DNA of 64,000 nucleotides from Pyropia haitanensis. Its lineage: Eukaryota > Rhodophyta > Bangiophyceae > Bangiales > Bangiaceae. Under the pieces are notes generated by a model. It ran no database searches and was not told the origin of the DNA. It worked only from the letters and a program-made list of their open reading frames with translations. The position numbers and the translations under genes were made by a program. The stretch is taken from assembly GCA_008729055.1 (NCBI GenBank), contig SDUX01000007.1, positions 2,528,064-2,592,063 on the forward strand. The letters are read 5' to 3'. Below are positions 1-10,750 of the stretch, piece after piece. Numbering within the stretch: the first letter of the stretch is position 1; every line of letters begins with the position of its first letter.

Positions 1-187
1 GCACACGCCGGTTGAGTGCACGACGCCAGTTGCACGCCCGCTGGGTCGGCGGTGGCCGGACTGGCGCCGGCCAGGTGGGCGCCTGGAGACAGCGCGCCGG
101 CCAGGGGCGCACCAGCCGGGAGCACGCCTGCAGGGAGTGCGCGGTCAGGACGCGCGCGGTCAGTAAGGGCGCGGATGGGCAGCGTGC

Positions 188-1120
188 GGGCGGGGCGGCC
201 GGTAGCGGGGTGGCCAGCGTCGAGGCGATAGCAGCGCCCCTGCGCGTCGCCGCGGCGTGATCGGCGTGAGATGGATGCCGGCGTCGCCGCGAGCGGCGGC
301 GGGGACCGTAGCAGCGGGGACCGTCGCGGCAGGGAGGGTGGTGGCCGGGATGGCGGTGGCAGGCAGGGCGGAGGCAGAAAGCGCGCGGGCGGGGCGGCCG
401 GTAGCGGGGTGGCCAGCGTCGAGGCGATAGCAGCGCCCCTGCGCGTCGCCGCGGCGTGATCGGCGTGGGAGGGATGCCGGCGTCGCCGCGAGCGGCGGCG
501 GGGACCGTAGCAGCGGGGACCGTCGCGGCAGGGAGGGTGGTGGCCGGGATGGCGGTGGCAGGCAGGGCGGAGGCAGAAAGCGCGCGGGCGGGGCGGCCGG
601 TAGCGGGGTGGCCAGCGTCGAGGCGATAGCAGCGCCCCTGCGCGTCGCCGCGGCGTGATCGGCGTGGGAGGGATGCCGGCGTCGCCGCGAGCGGCGGCGG
701 GGACCGTAGCAGCGGGGACCGTCGCGGCAGGGAGGGTGGTGGCCGGGATGGCGGTGGCAGGCAGGGCGGAGGCAGAAAGCGCGCGGGCGGGGCGGCCGGT
801 AGCGGGGTGGCCAGCGTCGAGGCGATAGCAGCGCCCCTGCGCGTCGCCGCGGCGTGATCGGCGTGGGAGGGATGCCGGCGTCGCCGCGAGCGGCGGCGGG
901 GACCGTAGCAGCGGGGACCGTCGCGGCAGGGAGGGTGGTGGCCGGGATGGCGGTGGCAGGCAGGGCGGAGGCAGAAAGCGCGCGGGCGGGGTGGCCGGTA
1001 GCGGGATGGCCGGCGTCGAGGCGATGGCAGCGCCCCTGCGCGTCGCCGCGGCGTGATCGGCGTGGGAGGGATGCCGGCGTCGCCGCGAGCGGCGGCGGGG
1101 AACGCAGCAGCGGAGATGGT
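188..1120. repeat. 199-bp tandem repeat array
   Basis: A unit of 199 bp is repeated head to tail. The landmark GTGATCGGCGTG recurs at 257, 456, 655, 854 and 1053, exactly 199 bp apart each time. The array begins with a partial unit near 188 and the last unit decays after about 1110. Copies in the middle look almost identical. Because 199 is not a multiple of three, each copy puts the same DNA in a different frame, so the open frames here are unlikely to code for a protein. The array may continue beyond the left window edge in degenerate form. Confidence 0.9.
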
Positions 1121-1928
1121 GGTAGTAGGGAGAGTGGTGGCGGGGAGGGCGGACGCGGTGAGGGTGTCGTCGGGGACGGCGGTGGCGACGGGCAGTGCTG
1201 ATGAGCGGGGGCGTGGCGGCGGGATGCTCAGCCGGTGTCGTACACGTGTTGACGACACGTTGACGATAAACACCGCTCAGAGAGTGGTTGATACTAGGTC
1301 TGTGAGTGGTTGATACTAGGCATGTAAGGTGACTTGGAAGCCAATAGGAATCCATGGATAAGGGTCGGATTCTTGAAGGGTCGGATCCGACCCTGCCATT
1401 ACCTCTGTTGGTCGGCCCGCCGCCGGCCGCGCGCGGGACAATGGCGGGCTGGGGCCCGCCTTGGCGCCACCCGCGTCGCGTCGGGGCGGGCGGTGGCCGT
1501 CCCGATGGCGCCCGCCGCCCGCCGCCGCCGCCGGCGCACGCGCTGCCGCCACGTGACGCGGCGGGCTGGCCTTCCAAAATTTTGAAACGGGCCGCCCGCC
1601 CACCGCCACCCCCTTGGCGCGCGGTGTGCGTCGGGTGTGTACCGCCTGGGTGTCTCCCCCCCTCCGCGGTGGTGCGCGGACGGGGGCGGCGGGCCGGCCG
1701 GCGTCGGGGTGGCCGCACCACCGGTGCGGCACCCCCCTCCGCGGCGAGGAGAGGGGGGGTGGGGGGGGGGGGGGGGGGCGGGGGGGGGGGGGACGGGCGA
1801 TTGGCGCGCCAGCCGTCCGCCGCCGCCAGAGCACCGGGCAGCGCGGCCTCCGCCGCCTTGTTGCTGCCGCGCCGCCAGCAGGCGCGCGCGGCGGCCGGCC
1901 GTTTTTTTTTTGTGGCTGCGCCCTTTGG

Positions 1929-1967
<39 letters not shown>

Positions 1968-2682
1968 TGGGCGCCGGGCCCCTGTCGACCGCCGCTGTCG
2001 CTGCGGCCTGCGGCTGCTACCAATGGGCCGGTAGGGGTGGGGGGGGGGTGGGGGGGGGGGGGGGTGGCCGCCGCGTAGGCCGGCCCCGCCCGCCGCGTGG
2101 GGGGGGGGGGGTGTGGGCGTTTTGGCGGGGGGCGGACGGCGGGGGGGGGGCCTGGTGGGTGGGCGGCGGGATGGGGTGGGGTGGGGTGGGTGGGGGGGGG
2201 TGCTGTCTGTCTGTGGCGGTGTGCCGACCCCCCCCCGGGCGGCCACTCTCGCCTGCGGGGTGGGTACGGCGGGGGGTGTGTGGCCGTCGGCGGCGGCGCG
2301 CCGCGGGGGGTCGGGGGGGGGGTATGTCTAGGACGGCCGGTCGGCGCGGTCGGGGCTGGGCGTCGTTCCCGCCATGCGAGCGCGCCGCGCCCCCGCTGGC
2401 CGCGCTTGCCGCCTGCCTTCCCCCTTGGCCGCGCTTGCCGTCACCGCCGCGCCGCCGTCGCGCACGCCGTCGCCGACGTCCGCCTCCCCCCCCGTCACCG
2501 TCCGCACGCCACACCCCCGGCCTCCCCCTCCAGCGCTCTGGCGTCGCCACCGCCGTCAACGTCCGCTGCCACGCCATCCGCTCGCCCTCCTCCCCACTCC
2601 CCATCTCCTCTGTAGCGCCCGTCTCCGTCCCCCTCTCCTCGTCGCTGCGCCCGCTTCTCCCCCCCTTGCCGCTCCTCCTACC
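1121..2682. other. GC-rich intergenic DNA with short direct repeat
   Basis: I recognise no gene here. GAGTGGTTGATACTAGG occurs twice, at 1282-1298 and 1304-1320 (22-bp spacing). From about 1700 to 2330 the sequence is dominated by G and C homopolymers and CCG triplets. From about 2400 to 2680 it becomes pyrimidine-rich and leads directly into the ATG at 2683, like the leaders of several other genes in this window. Confidence 0.5.
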
Positions 2683-3123
2683 ATGGCCGACAGCGGCGAG
2701 CCGACGGCGGCCGAGGCGCCTCCCCCCCCCCCCCCCCCCCCGGCAGCGGCCACCCCCCCCGCGGCGGCGCGCACGCCCACCTCCATCCCCCTCCCCGGCT
2801 CCCGCACCGCCGCCCGCGCGGCCGCCCGCGCGGCGGCCGCGGCGGCGGCGGCGGCGGCGGCAGCAGCGGCGGCGGCGGCCGGCACCCCCCCCCCCCGGCC
2901 ACCACCGCCAGTGCGGCCACCACCCCCTCCTCCTCCACCCCGGCGGCCGGCCGCCGTGGCACGGCCACCCGACCGGCGGGGCGGCCGCCCGCGGCGGAGC
3001 GGCAGCCGACGCCGCACTACATGCTGCCGGTGGACCGCGCACCCCGGTCCGAGCGGCGGGAGCGGGAGCTGTCCGCCGCCTCCCCCGGTGGCACCGCCAC
3101 GCCCACCCCCACGGCGGGGCGGC

Positions 3124-3155
<32 letters not shown>

Positions 3156-3497
3156 ACGCCCGGCCGGCACGGCGGCGGCATGCCCGACCGGCAGGGCAGT
3201 GGCATCCCCAGCCGGCGGCGGTCGACGGCGGCCGGGTCGGCGGTGGCGGCGGCGGCGGCGGCGGCCTCCCCCCACACCCCCCACGCCACCGGCGGCGGCG
3301 GCGGCGGGCCCGCCGCGGCGGCGCGGCAGCTGTTTGCGCCCGGCGTGGGCTCCCCCGCGGCGGTCGCCGCGGCCGCCGGCCGCCTGACCGGCGCGCAGTC
3401 GGCGGCGGCGCGGCGGGCGTCGGTGACGCCCTCCCCGCGGTCGCACGTGCCGGGCTTTTCGTTCCGCCGCGCGTCGGCGGCGCCCGCTATGGACGCT

Positions 3498-3537
<40 letters not shown>

Positions 3538-4076
3538 GGGGTGGTGGGGGTGGTGGCGGCGGCGCGCCAGGCGCGTGCGCGAGTGGCGTGTCGACGCCGG
3601 GCCGGCGGGGCAGCCTGCGGCCGCCGGGGGCGGCTGGCAGTGGCGTCGCCACGCCGGCCCGCCGCCCGTCGACCGCGTCGCTGTCGTCGGTCGCCGCGGC
3701 GGGCGGCCGCTTCCTCCCGGCGCGGTCGGCGGCGGCGGCGGCGGCGGCGGCGGCGGGGCGGCCGGGCCGGCTGGGTGACCTCGGCGCGCCCGACGCGGCG
3801 GCGGCGCCGCCACCACCACCACCACCGGGCGCGCCGCGCACGCCGGCGCGGCGGCTGTCTGTGTCGCGGCCGGCGGGGGCGGCGGGCGCGACCGGCGCGG
3901 CCGCTGGGGGGGCGTCCATCCCATCCCGGCGGGGCAGCCTGCGGCCGACGACGGCGGGCAACGCGCCGTCGGCCGCGGCGGCGGCGGGCGCCGGGGCGGG
4001 GGTGGGCGCAACGGTGCCGGCTGGGGGGGTGTCCACGCCGCGGCGGCTGAGCATCTGCAAGCACGCCCCCTCGCCA

Positions 4077-4107
<31 letters not shown>

Positions 4108-4379
4108 GGGGCCGGCCCGACGGGCGCGCCGCGGGTGGGACGGCCGGCACGGCGGGCACCCCCCGCCGGCTGAGCGTGTGTGGCGGCAGCGGCATGGGCA
4201 CGCCCCGCCGCGTCGGTGGCGGCGGCGGCGGGGGCGTCCTCGCGGCGGCCGCGGCGGCGGCCGCGGCGCGGGCGGCGGCCAAGGCGGCGGCGGCCACGGG
4301 CGGCAGCCCGGCCGCGTCGTCGGACGGGGGGCGCTCCGAGGGTGCCCTCGAGGCGGTAACGTCCGAGAGCGACGCGTGA
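2683..4379 (+). CDS. Ala/Gly/Pro-rich protein with repeated P-x-RR-x-S motifs
   Basis: I do not recognise a family. The start ATG at 2683 follows a pyrimidine-rich leader. The frame opened there reads well to a C12 run at 2885-2896. After the run the good frame is shifted by one base and continues to the TGA at 4377-4379, which fits one base missing from the run. The protein is low complexity: Ala, Gly and Pro tracts interrupted by at least seven basic serine motifs (PSRRRS, PGRRGS, PARRPS, PARRLS, PSRRGS, PRRLS twice). These resemble basophilic kinase sites next to prolines. Two SxIP-type tetrapeptides (TSIP near 2781, SGIP near 3202) sit in the same basic Ser/Pro context, a setting seen in EB1-binding microtubule tip proteins. 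That role is only a suggestion. The reading frame is supported by its repeated motifs rather than by homology. Confidence 0.5.
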
Positions 4380-5356
4380 CGAGCGTTGGGGGGGAGGGGG
4401 GGGGGGGACCAGCGCGGAAGTAGGGAGTCGGGGGGGGGGGGGGGTGAGCGACGTGAAGCGGCCGCGCCGGCCGCGTCGTGGCCGCCGCGGTGGCCTGCCG
4501 CCGGCAGGCGGGGCGTGCCGCGGTGGGGGCACGGGCCGGCCGTCGTGGCCGGCGGTGGCCAGCATCTGCCCGTCGGTGGGGTGAGGGCGGCGCGGCCGCC
4601 GGCCGCAGCTGCGAGGGGGGGAGGCGCTGCGCGTGCGTGTGTGTATATGCGTATTTTCGACCGTTTGCTGCGGGCAGGGGTGGGGCGTGCCGCCGCCCTG
4701 TCGGCGCGCGCCGCGTCGCAGCCGCCACGCTCGACCCGCGACGCGGCACCACCCTCGCGCGCGCCCACGCCCCATGGGCTGCCAGCCAACCGCGGAGAAC
4801 CCCACCCGTGTCCCCCGCCCCCAGCCCGTGTTCCATTGGTGCGCGCCGCCTAGAGGGGCCCCCGCGTCCCCCCCCCGCCCACTTCCGCGAGGTGCCACCC
4901 GACCGCCAGGCACCGCGGCGGCGGGGGTGGGGGGTGGCGTCAACGCCTCTGGTGAATCCAGCGGCCGCATACGCAACGGTAGAGCGTACAATGTAGCAGG
5001 AGGAGCGGGACAAAAAAAAAAAAAGGCGTACACCCAGCGACAGCGGGGCCCATCCACGACGGCAACAGCAGCCGACGTGGCGCAGCGACTTGCTCACAAA
5101 CGGCCGCTCCAGGTGGTGCACAGAAAGGAAGGAAAATATAAAAGACCGCGTGCAGGAGGGAGGGGGCTGGACGCCCCCACCCACAACAACGATACACCGT
5201 GCCATGCATCCAGTCGCCGCGGTCGCCGAGGCGTCAATTGGCAACGCAGGCTCCAAAGCATAGACCCCCCCCTACCCCCCCGCCGCCGCCCCCCCCGCAC
5301 CAGCGATGTTCCTCTCACTGCCACCAGCCATCGTCCACCCCCAACGGCGAGCCGCT
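4380..5356. other. Intergenic region
   Basis: No gene recognised. It holds the 3' flank of the RRxS protein and, near the right end, the 3' flank of the minus-strand one-helix protein. An A13 tract lies near 5011 and a TATAAAA string at 5137-5143, which has no plausible plus-strand gene behind it. Confidence 0.4.
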
Positions 5357-5640
5357 CTAGATTAGGCCGAGCGTCTGGGCGAGCAGCTCCACCTGCTGCG
5401 GGATGGTGTCCCCCGTCCACAGCTCGGTGAGGAGCCCCGTGACAAAGAAGAACATGGCAAGCCGGCCGTTCAGCCGCTCCGCGCCCGGCACCCACCCAAA
5501 GATCCGCTTCTCCCGCTTCTCCAGCTCCTTGCGTTCCATCTCCCATCGGTCGCCCAGCGCGTTGAGCGCCTTCTTCTGCTCTGCAAGGCGGATCTCATTG
5601 AGCACCATCTTGCCCGGCGGCGCGCCCTCGTACGACGACC

Positions 5641-5680
<40 letters not shown>

Positions 5681-5922
5681 GGCGGCGGCAGACGCCGACG
5701 GCGCCGACGACGCCTCGGCAGAGGAGGAGGAGGGGGTGGGGGGCGGCGCGCTCATCACCACCGCGCGGGTGGGGGGGGGGGGGGGGTGGCGGCGGCGGGC
5801 GCCCCAACCCGCCGGCGCGACACGGCGCCCGCGGCAGCGCGGCGGGGAGCGGCGCCCAGGGGGGTGGCGGCGACAAACGCCATCGGCGCCACCCCGCTGC
5901 CGCTGCCGTGGCGGGCGGCCAT
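5357..5922 (-). CDS. One-helix LHC-like (Hlip/OHP type) chlorophyll-binding protein, plastid
   Basis: Small light-harvesting-like protein of the high-light-inducible family, expected to bind chlorophyll and protect or help assemble photosystems in the thylakoid. The C-terminus carries the family signature ERLNGRLAM followed by a single hydrophobic helix (FFFVTGLLTELW), and ends at the TAG 5357-5359. A charged helix with EKREKRIFGW precedes it. Upstream lies a poly-Ser tract coded by (TCG)n. The N-terminus is a plastid transit peptide: M-A-A-R-H-G at 5922, or more likely MAFVAATPLG from 5883, whose phenylalanine near the start is typical of red algae. Transit peptide and mature part are in different frames, joined at a G16 run (5771-5786). 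One extra base would fuse them. About 175 to 190 residues in all, normal for the family with its linker. Confidence 0.8.
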
Positions 5923-6971
5923 GCTAGCGTGGGGAGGAGAACGCGGGGGGGGAGGGGGGAAGGAGCGGGGGAGGTGCCGGGGAGGCGGGGGGATGAGGCC
6001 AAAGGAGAGAGGGAGGAAACGGACCGCGCAGACGGGCAGCGACGGGTCCGGGGGATTGGCGGATTGCCAGTCCGGGGCAGACGGCCGTCGGGGCGCGGGG
6101 GGTGGAAGGTGCACAGACACTACGCGGGGGGGCACCGCGACGGTGATGGCGGCGGCGGCGGCGGTGGGGCAGCGGCGGTCGGAGCGGGACGCCGGTTGCG
6201 TGCTGCGTGGGCCCGCCACAGGCCGCGCCCGCGGCAATGGGGCGGACGCGCATTCGCGCGGTGCCGGCGGCGAAACCAGGTGGAGATGAGCGGTCGACAG
6301 TCCGCATGGGCACACCGGGAGATAGCCGCGGCCGAGGCGTCCAAATAGGGTGCAAGGACAAAAAATGGGTGGCCGCCCGTGGCGGCTGCTGTGGTTGTCG
6401 AACCGCCACCGCCAAAAGAGCTTTGACTCCAATGGCTGAGCGAGCCCCACGGACGGACCGGGTGGCAAGGCCTGAGACTTCCTAAGTACAAGTATATCCA
6501 ACTACACAGGGAACAGAAGAACAGCCTGCGGCGGGAGGTGAAGAGAACCCCAACTGTGTGGTCTTTGTCCACTCTTCAGCAGCGCCAAAAGGCGTCCATG
6601 CATAGATGGTCACGACCTCGACCTGTCTACTGTACATGGTATTGACGACGAGAACGAGGTCGCTCATTGTCAGCGGCAAGGGGATGAGCGGGCAGCTGGG
6701 CACGCGGAAGGGTATCGATGCAGGAAGAGGCCCGGGACGGACGACCGAACCGTCACTGACCCGCCGAAGAAAAGGGAAACGTAACACGCGCAGCAAAGGA
6801 AATGGGGACACCGCGACCCCCCAGACCCCCAGAGACCGAAGCACCGATGCAGGATAGCCGCCCCCACTCGTCGGCGCGCCACCTCCCCGTCCCACCCTCA
6901 AAAACGCCGACGCCGTCTGCGCAGCCTACCCCCACAGACGTCGGGCGCCCGCGCGCGGCGTCGTGCGCCAC
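5923..6971. other. Intergenic region
   Basis: Upstream flank of the one-helix protein gene (5' side) and downstream flank of the F-box gene. Base composition falls towards normal between 6340 and 6830. No convincing coding region is seen on either strand. Confidence 0.4.
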
Positions 6972-7865
6972 TTAGCCGCGCCGCCGCCGCGCCGGCCGCA
7001 CCGTGCGCGGCGACCTGCCGTCACTGCCCGCGTCGCTGTCGTCCCCCCCACTGGGACACGTGTCCGCGGCGGCGGCAGCGGCGGCGGCCGCAGCAGCGTC
7101 GCCCGGCTCACCCCGCCGGCGCTTACGCCGCGGTGCCGCGCACAGCGCCGCCCGCGGGCGCGCCAGCAGGGCGGCCAGGACGGGGCGGGGCACGACCCAC
7201 CGGCCGCCGCCGCCGCCGCCCACGTACTCGGTCCAAAGCGTTCCGCGGACGGCGGCGGCGCGGGCGGCCGCCGCGGCAGCCGCTGCGCTCAGCCCCGGGT
7301 GCACCTCGTGCGTCACGCGCGCGTCTACCACCGCGGTCGTGCCGCGGGGGTCCGCGGCGTAGCAGGCGGCACAGATGGGGAAGAGCGTCAGCGCCGCCGG
7401 CGCGTCGTCCGCGGCGCCACCGCCACCGGGCAGAGCGCCGCCGACGCCAGCAACGCCGAGGTCCCCACCGTAGCTGCCGCCGCGACAGCGGTCGCGGCGT
7501 CGGTCGCTGCCAGCCGCGGCGGCATCCCCCCCGCCGCCCCGCCCGCCCCGCACGCCCGCAAACGCCGCCGACGCGGCGTAGACGCCCACGTCACCAGGGT
7601 GCCCACACAGGTGGCAGTCCCCCACCGCGGCTGCCTTGGCCAGCGCCAGCCCCGCGCCCCGCCCCGCCAGCAGTGAGCTCCCCGCGCTGGCCGGGTGGGT
7701 GCGACGGAGCCGACGGGCAAACCAGTCGCCGCCGCCCGCCGCCGACGAGGGGGCGTGGAAGAGGGCGTGTAGGGGGCGGCAGACGCCGGACAGCGCGAAG
7801 AGCGACGCGGGCGGGAGCAAGGTGGTTAGGTGCAACAAGATGTCCAGGGGGAGGGCATCCAGCAT
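6972..7865 (-). CDS. F-box protein
   Basis: Predicted substrate adaptor of an SCF-type ubiquitin ligase. The protein (297 residues) opens with an F-box: LPLDILLHLTTLLPPASLF then VCRPLHALF, residues about 5 to 36, with the usual LP-x-D/E-ILL start and the hydrophobic spacing for Skp1 binding. After it come two Cys pairs (CHLC and CAAC) that might bind zinc, and a His/Cys-containing segment with VTHEVHPG. Low-complexity Gly and Ala tracts separate these parts. The C-terminus is basic (RRKRRR, then RPARRRRG). No known substrate-binding repeat such as LRR, Kelch or WD40 is visible, so the target is unknown. The start at 7865 is chosen because the F-box follows immediately. The frame stays open upstream but reads as leader. 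Confidence 0.72.
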   Translation of the reverse strand: MLDALPLDILLHLTTLLPPASLFALSGVCRPLHALFHAPSSAAGGGDWFARRLRRTHPASAGSSLLAGRGAGLALAKAAAVGDCHLCGHPGDVGVYAASAAFAGVRGGRGGGGDAAAAGSDRRRDRCRGGSYGGDLGVAGVGGALPGGGGAADDAPAALTLFPICAACYAADPRGTTAVVDARVTHEVHPGLSAAAAAAAARAAAVRGTLWTEYVGGGGGGRWVVPRPVLAALLARPRAALCAAPRRKRRRGEPGDAAAAAAAAAAADTCPSGGDDSDAGSDGRSPRTVRPARRRRG

Positions 7866-8958
7866 GGTGAGCTGGTAGCCGCGAAGGGGGGTGAGAAGGG
7901 AGCCCGGGGAGCAGCGGAAGAGGGGCTGAGGGAGGGGGGGTAGACGCAGGGGAGAGAGAAGCGTATGGAAGAGGCGGGCAGGAGCAAGGTCAGAGGTAGA
8001 CAGCTGGAGCACTGACGCGGCAAGGTGAAACGGGGTGGTCGAGCCAAGATGATAAGTGGCGTCGAGCAGCCACCTCCTTCCCCAACCTGGTCGTGCACGG
8101 CGGGCTGCCAAAGCGCCGATGCACCGGCCTCGCCCTGACGGCACCCCCTCCCCCCCCCCACCCCCCCCCGCCCCACCCACAAACCCGCCGCACCAGGCAG
8201 TGGCCACCAACAAGCGACCGGGGTGAAGCCCGCCTGCCGACCGACCCCCCCTCCACCCCCTCCCAGCCAACCAACGCCGTGTCGCCACGGACGCCAAGCC
8301 GCCGCGGTGCGCGCCCGACAGGAGGTGGAAGGAAGCCGACCGGGGGGCGTGGCGGCGGCGGGGGGGGGTCGGCGGCGGCCGCGGCTGGGCGGACGCAGCG
8401 GCGGCACGGGGCCCCCGCGGCGGCGGGGAGGTCGTCACCCCCACCGCTGCCGCCGCGGGGGCCGCGTGGCACCGCGCCGCATGTCGGCCGCCTGCGGGGT
8501 TGGGTGCCGCACCCGCCGTAGCGGCCCGCCCGGCGTGGGTGAGAGCCGAGCCCGCGCGCGCCCATTTCATTCATTTCGGGCCAGGCCCGTGCGGCGGTTG
8601 CCGTGCGCACCGCGCGGCTCGCGGGAGCTGAGCTGACTGGCAGAGGCCTGGGCGCGCGGTCCGGCGCCACGCTGTCAGGAGTTCACGCACCAATTACTTT
8701 CCAAAGTGGCATCAATGTCTTGTATGTTTCGAACACGTGGCGTTTTTTTGACCGGGAGGGGAGAGATTGGAGTCCACAACAGTTGTGCGATGCCGCGATT
8801 CGCAATCGCATCAACACACAGAGCCAGCTTCACGCCGATGCGCAGCCCTGCACGAACACGACCTTACGTGCTATCCCCCCCGCACCACCACCCGTCTCCC
8901 CCACCCCCTTCCTTACCCAGACTGGCCTCTGCCCGTTCTTGACGGACCGTCGCCCATC
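7866..8958. other. Divergent intergenic region between F-box gene and NDUFB9
   Basis: Upstream regions of two genes that point away from each other. C-rich between 8140 and 8270, then normal composition. The 60 bp before the ATG at 8959 are pyrimidine-rich, probably the NDUFB9 leader. No further gene is seen. Confidence 0.4.
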
Positions 8959-9759
8959 ATGGGTGCCGCCGCCTCTATGCCTGCTGCCCGTGCGGGCGCC
9001 TGGGAGGCTGGCATCCCGCACGCGACCCGCGTCACGCGGCTGTACCGGGCGTCGCTGCGCACGTCGCGGGACTGGCTGATTGATCGGGAGGTGTGGCTGG
9101 TCGACGCGGCGCGCATCCAAAAGGCGTTTCACTCGCAAAAGGGGCTGAGTGTCGCCGCGGGGCGGGTGCTGGCTGACCGCGCCGCGGAGACGCTGATCGA
9201 GCACCGCCACCCAGAGCCGTACGTGCCGATTTACATGGAGGGCGGCAGGTACGTTGGCGGTGGTTGCTACCCAGTTCTGATTTTGCTGATTCTTCTCGTG
9301 CGCATGGTGAGGGCAGGGGGAGGCGGTCCTGCCTGTGTCGGCGCTTTGGTGTGGGGGAAGTGTCATTGGAGCATGCGGGCGCATATTTGCGGACGCTCCG
9401 CTTTGTGCACCAGTCTGGCTTTGGTTTGTGGTTGGGCCGAGGAGCGTGGGCAGACTTTGTATGCATGCTACCGACAGAGGGAGGGTGAAGGCATGTGACG
9501 ACCAAGACCAGGAAGCTGACCTAATTTGCATGCTGTTGGCATGTGGCGTGCATCCGCTGTTGGTGTTGCCGCTACGATTGTCTCGTCAACTGAGCGGCTG
9601 ATTTTGTAACCTCTGGGGGGGAGCCTGTACACTCCTGTCGTGTCTGCATGGTTCCGCTCTGGCCACTTTGCTCACCACAGTTCGTATCAGCGCAACGTGC
9701 CGCCGCCCCCAGAGCTGACGGAGCAGTCCATGCCACCACCGGAACATGCGTTCAAGTAG
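8959..9759 (+). CDS. NDUFB9: NADH dehydrogenase (complex I) subunit NDUFB9, LYR protein
   Basis: Accessory subunit of mitochondrial complex I. Two exons: 8959-9248 and 9681-9759, giving 122 residues. The intron 9249-9680 has a GTACG donor and a CACAG acceptor in a pyrimidine-rich context. The split codon (AG|T) restores the frame. The LYR signature is RVTRLYRASLR (residues 24-34), followed by a helix with DWLIDREVW and then HRHPEPYVPIYMEGG. Exon 2 begins SYQRN and continues with the Pro-rich tail PPPPELTEQSMPPPEHAFK. The order LYR, RQHP-like motif and GGxxYxR matches NDUFB9 of animals and plants, and the length is normal for the family. The LYR domain in this subunit binds the mitochondrial acyl carrier protein. 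The gene converges on another complex I subunit gene 760 bp away. Confidence 0.9.
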
Positions 9760-10516
9760 GCCATTCCTGTGGTGTCTTCCGGGTCGTCTTCTATCCGGCT
9801 TTTTCTTCTGTTTTTTTTTGGCTCATCTGTTCTGCTTGCTTTCTTCTTCTCCAGGGTGTCTATCCCTCGCAGGCGTATGTTCTAGGCGATGGGAAATGAG
9901 CTGCCAGCGGTCGATCCCGCCGCACCGTGCGGGCGATACCGCTTCGCCTGACACGACCATCGTAATCTTCCTTTCCATCTCCCTCCCCCGTAGCATGGTC
10001 GGCTGGGTGTCCATCCTAGTGCCAGCCAAGGGATGTCTAGAAGGCGAAAGAGAAATGAAGAAAAACAGACACAAAACATCAAGCAGACCATATGACCATG
10101 CCAACACCCCCAAATCCACACACACACGAACCAACCGCAGCTTGAAGCCCATCGCCACAGCACGGTGTCTGCCACGTCAAGAACACCTCGACCATGGCAG
10201 CCACCTTCATCCGCACCCCCAAGCAGCCAACCTCACCCAATGAACACCGCACGCCAGGGCTCTCGCGCCACCTTTGGTCGGCAGCACCCGCACAGCCCCT
10301 CCTCAACCTCGGCCCGGCTGTCTTGTCCAGAGACCCGAGCCCCATCCGCAACGCCGCTGCGCCGCCCATGCCACATCGTCTCGACTCCAAAAAAAAAAAA
10401 GGTTATCAGCGCAGCGCTTCGCGGACACGCAGCACGGTGCCACGCACCACGGGATGGCATCGCTTTCCAAGTTCACCGTCGCAGCAGCCACAACGACCGC
10501 AGCAACCATCGACTGC
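9760..10516. other. Convergent intergenic region
   Basis: Shared 3' flank of the NDUFB9 and NDUFB3-like genes. Lower GC than average. It contains T-rich tracts near 9790-9850 and an A12 tract at about 10389. No gene seen. Confidence 0.4.
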
Positions 10517-10750
10517 TTAGGCGCTGTTGCCAGTCGCAGAGCCAGTCGCAGAATCGGTCGCCGCCGTCAACTCAGGGACATGCACCTCCACGTCCTTCTT
10601 CGCAGGTAGGCGGTTGTAAAAGGCCTCGGCAAAGACGTACACGCCAAAAATGCCCGTCGCCCACCCGAGGCCAGGCAACATACGCGGCACGTTGGTAGAC
10701 ATGCGCATGGCGGGGTGGGAGCGCCACGCTTGCCGCGATTCGGAAAACAT
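10517..10750 (-). CDS. Complex I subunit NDUFB3/B12-like
   Basis: Predicted small single-span accessory subunit of the mitochondrial complex I membrane arm. The 77-residue frame starts MFSESRQAWRSHPAMR, then has the proline-glycine turn and membrane helix LPGLGWATGIFGVYVFAEAFYN, and a polar C-terminus. WR-x-HP, then PGLG, then a helix ending in AE(A/Q)xYN matches plant-type NDUFB3. Length is usual for plant homologues. The ATG at 10750 is chosen because it gives the family N-terminus. An upstream exon cannot be excluded, as the frame remains open to about 10880. It faces NDUFB9. Confidence 0.68.
   Translation of the reverse strand: MFSESRQAWRSHPAMRMSTNVPRMLPGLGWATGIFGVYVFAEAFYNRLPAKKDVEVHVPELTAATDSATGSATGNSA

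Noticed and set aside
2556..5057. An 833-codon minus-strand frame
   Set aside because: Low-complexity Arg/Ala/Pro shadow of the plus-strand RRxS gene, with no conserved block.
5137..5143. TATAAAA as a promoter
   Set aside because: No plus-strand gene follows within reach. It lies behind the 3' end of the minus-strand gene.
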